Made by a program: the position numbers and the translations under genes
The notes under the pieces: generated by a model
Seen by the model: only the letters and a program-made list of their open reading frames with translations
The model's database searches: none
Told to the model about the DNA's origin: nothing
Assembly (NCBI GenBank): GCA_943704495.1
Contig: CALSCR010004352.1
Coordinates: 1 to 57,444, forward strand
Direction: 5' to 3'
Length of the DNA: 57,444 nucleotides
Origin: Pigoraptor chileana
Taxonomy: Eukaryota > Opisthokonta > Filasterea
In this document: piece after piece, positions 55,350 through 57,444 of the stretch
Layout: every line of letters begins with the position of its first letter
Position numbering within the stretch: the stretch's first letter is position 1

Positions 55350-56495
55350 TCATTTCCCGGCCAGAATCTTCAGCACGATATCGAAACCGTCGTCGTCCTG
55401 GTTCAACGGGAACCCGCCCGCTTCTCCCTTCACTGCAAAAGCGACAACGTCTATGAATCGCGACGGGTATAGGCACTCGTTCCGCTCTCCAAACCACCCG
55501 CGGTCGACGAGAAAACGCCAGTCGCTCAATGCTTTCGTTCCAGGCCGACGGTTCGGGAGCGTATCGTGAATTCGTACGACTTCTTGGAACGACAGCGGTT
55601 TGAAGGACTCCCACTCCAACTCGCCGATCCTCTTTAGCACAACTCGCTTGCTATCTAGGTCGATTACGGCGTCGAAGAGTGCCTCATTCGCCGTTCTGAA
55701 CGCGCGGAAGAGACTGGCCAGAAAGTCACCGAGCGCCGTGTCCAACGCAGCGTCTTGTTCCGAGGACGGCGGCAGCACTGACTGAAAGCACTGGACGGCT
55801 GCTTCAAATCGCTCGCCTGCGTCCAGCCTTGCACGTATGTCCCGGGCTTCCTCACGCACCTTTACGAATAGGCGCACGTTGGTGCCGACAAAGAACGCCA
55901 GAACACGTCGGTCGGCAAGCGTTGCGTCAGGCGCGAGTTCGTCAAATGCGGCCAAGTCCGTTGCCACGTTGTAAATGAGTGGCATTGCATGGAATTTCGT
56001 GCCGTTCATGCTGACCACGCGCCGCAGGAGAGGAAAACGCACGCAGAGGTGGACGTCCTCCCGACTCGTCACGAGCTGCATTAGCGACGACGAACCGCAC
56101 AATATCGGCGCCACCCGTCCCGCCGACTCCGAGCAGAACGAAATCAGATCAAATACCGTCCCCACTCCAGCATGTGAAGCAACGGGATTGTCCGCCTTGA
56201 AAACGCACTCAAACTCGTCGACGAGAAGCAGAAGATACTTCCCACAAGCCTCGAGCGCATCAGACACATGTTTCGCTCGCACGGTTCGTGGATCCACGCG
56301 CAGCGGAACGCCAGCTGCCACAAGCGAGGGATATATGCGCTCGAAAAGGCGCAACGTGGGATGCACGTCGCAGTTAACGTAAAGGACAATACGGCACGGA
56401 CCGCCGCGCCACCACGGCTTGAAGTTGTACTCGATGCGTTTGTTCCAACAGTCGATTGAGCAAACCGAAACAACAAGATAATTCTCACTTTGTTC
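55350..56495 (-). pseudogene. Crinkler-type NTPase fragment, N-terminus missing
   Basis: The frame is open from 56495 to the stop at 55350, with no ATG upstream of the conserved part. Visible features: VLYVNCDVHP strand, LLLLVDEFECVF (Walker B), VAPILCGSSS (sensor-like), then a helical C-terminal domain of about 200 residues (DRRVLAFFVGTNVRLF, WESFKPLSFQEVVRIHDT). This matches the NTPase module of Crinkler effectors, but no P-loop (GxxGxGKS/T) is found within reach. A hairpin copy in frame (KPWWRGGPC, 56393-56417, antisense) interrupts the region just before the first conserved strand. An AG at 56496-56498 could be a splice acceptor. Probably a 5'-truncated gene. Confidence 0.5.
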
Positions 56496-56639
56496 CTACC
56501 AACAAGTCATGCAAATTGGAGCAAGACTCAAACGAGGTCGATACCTTGTTTTGCTCCAATCTGCAATTTGGTCGGGTGAATATATTTCCTCCCATATATT
56601 GCGCTTGACTTGTTCCTGCTGTGGTGGATAGTCCGTGCC

Positions 56640-56680
56640 AATCACAGAGCGTGTGCCGTGGTAGCGCGGCGGTCCGTGCC
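56640..56680 (-). repeat. dispersed hairpin in the promoter of the telomeric gene
   Basis: GTGGTAGCGCGGCGGTCCGT, then GCCTGGGAAAAAAATTAAAC; about 70 nt upstream of ATG 56748. Confidence 0.8.
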
Positions 56681-56747
56681 TGGGAAAAAAATTAAACACC
56701 CCTTTTTCATCGCCACCTATTTATTTTGATCAAAACAGACCACAAAT

Positions 56748-57347
56748 ATGAACGTTGTGGTTGACGAAGCGACTAATGGGGCGGTAAGCCGTAGCGACAT
56801 TGAGTTTGTGGTGGCAAAGCTGAAGCAAATCGGCAGGATGCCCAAAAACACCATCATTGGAATTCTCGAAAGCATTTCTCCACGGGCACTGCGGGAGTTT
56901 ATCCCACTTGTCCGTGATTTTCTGCCCACTGCCAGTGGCAAGGCAGCGCGCGCTCGCTCATCGCCAGCTGCAACCGTTAATCGCAAGTTCAATCAGCTGA
57001 CCGAGCAGACGCAAAAGCGTGCGTATTCCATCCTCCACCGCAACCACGCACTGCTCATTCACCCGGCCATCCACGTTGACGCGTTCCAAGATGTGGACGA
57101 CGCCGCTGTTGCCTTCGAACAGAGATTCAGGGCGATCCAAAACGTGGCAGGTCTCGAGTTTCAAAACCGGATTGACCTCGGCAACTTCGTCCTCGCAAAA
57201 CTCGAACTCATGTCCACGGCCAACCCGATTGAACGAGACGAAAATGTCGCCGCATTCATTCGCGATTCGGTCGGGATTGACGTCACCGCTGCAGACTGCG
57301 TGTCTTACAAGAAGCTTGCACTTCTCCAGAGAAAGTATCAAGGTTAG
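56748..57347 (+). CDS. unknown protein truncated by the telomere
   Basis: Start ATG 56748 (ACAAATATGAACG). 199 residues of helical, soluble sequence (SDIEFVVAKLKQIGRM, LREFIPLVRDFL, then a long helical region RDENVAAFIRDSVG). The frame is clean up to KYQG, where it enters TTAGGG repeats; the stop TAG at 57345-57347 is supplied by the telomere. So the C-terminus is missing and the chromosome end was healed inside this gene. Family not recognised. Confidence 0.75.
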   Translation: MNVVVDEATNGAVSRSDIEFVVAKLKQIGRMPKNTIIGILESISPRALREFIPLVRDFLPTASGKAARARSSPAATVNRKFNQLTEQTQKRAYSILHRNHALLIHPAIHVDAFQDVDDAAVAFEQRFRAIQNVAGLEFQNRIDLGNFVLAKLELMSTANPIERDENVAAFIRDSVGIDVTAADCVSYKKLALLQRKYQG

Positions 57348-57444
57348 GGTTAGGGTTAGGGTTAGGTTATAGGGTTAGGGTTAGGGTTAGGGTTAGGGTT
57401 AGGGTTAGGGTTAGGGTTAGGGTTAGGGTTAGGGTTAGGGTTAG
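57342..57444 (+). repeat. TTAGGG telomere repeat array
   Basis: About 16 copies of TTAGGG to the window end, with one irregular stretch (TTAGGTTATAGGG) near 57363-57374. G-strand reads 5' to 3' outward, as at a right chromosome end. Confidence 0.97.

Noticed and set aside
1-57444. tRNA or rRNA genes
   Set aside because: I saw no B-box-like TTCGA context with a cloverleaf, nor conserved rRNA words, on either strand; a tRNAscan run would be decisive.

Overview
The window looks like one end of a linear eukaryotic-type chromosome. The last ~100 bp (57342-57444) are TTAGGG telomere repeats reading outward. A 2169-residue PARP gene on the minus strand (12001 to 4681) can be assembled from eight exons with seven GT-AG introns in agreeing phases, so spliceosomal introns are present. 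Base composition is close to balanced, genes are dense (roughly one per 1.5 kb) and lie on both strands, and much of the intergenic space is minisatellite or short dispersed repeat. I cannot name the organism. A protist subtelomere is the simplest reading. Several genes (a degenerate A32-type packaging ATPase, a divergent actin-related protein, a small MscL-like protein, a BCS1-type AAA ATPase, SKP1-, E2- and RING-type ubiquitin genes) and a copy excess of the octamer AAAATTGA, four copies of which lie about 50-65 nt upstream of start codons, also fit endogenous giant-virus (NCLDV) material.

Layout. 1-4300: an off-edge minus-strand ORF, minisatellites, two small genes and a membrane protein. 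4681-12001: ankyrin-WGR-PARP gene. 12.6-16 kb: HAD/NIF-like phosphatase, E2 ubiquitin-conjugating enzyme and a frameshifted F-box/LRR gene. 16.1-19.7 kb: a divergent pair of Crinkler-like nuclease-kinase genes, one intact and one broken. 19.6-24.4 kb: a segmental duplication carrying a small coiled-coil gene, an IQ/coiled-coil gene, an endonuclease IV relic and a RING membrane protein. 24.6-30.3 kb: BCS1-like AAA ATPase, a broken gene and its decayed duplicate, a coiled-coil gene and a nucleotide-sugar-transporter-like protein. 30.7-37.2 kb: broken HD-domain gene, Cys-rich protein, packaging-ATPase relic, HAD phosphatase with a Gln-Gln-Thr tract, acetyltransferases and a Rab-like GTPase. 37.2-40.1 kb: receptor-like tyrosine kinase. 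40.2-47.7 kb: 2OG-Fe(II) oxygenase, S1/P1 nuclease relic, SKP1 paralogue, GPCR fragment, actin-related gene and MscL-like protein. 47.9-50.2 kb: 18-bp minisatellite. 50.4-57.4 kb: RING protein, Cys-rich multipass protein, Crinkler-like NTPase fragment, and a last gene cut off by the telomere.

The thread running through the window is a family of short dispersed hairpins, core CGCCGCNNACCACG. The two outer stem pairs change together between copies (GAGCG/CGCTC, GCGCG/CGCGC, ACGCG/CGCGT, GTGCG/CGCAC). Many copies sit in sense orientation exactly at or just after stop codons. Others lie in an intron, inside coding frames, or at one end of a ~105-bp MITE-like element. Functionally, several genes point to ubiquitin/SCF signalling (E2, two RINGs, SKP1, F-box/LRR). 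About ten genes carry a single frameshift, a nonsense codon or a missing 5' end, while the two longest genes (PARP and kinase) have unbroken frames. That argues for real decay in a subtelomeric gene nursery and graveyard rather than uniformly poor sequence.
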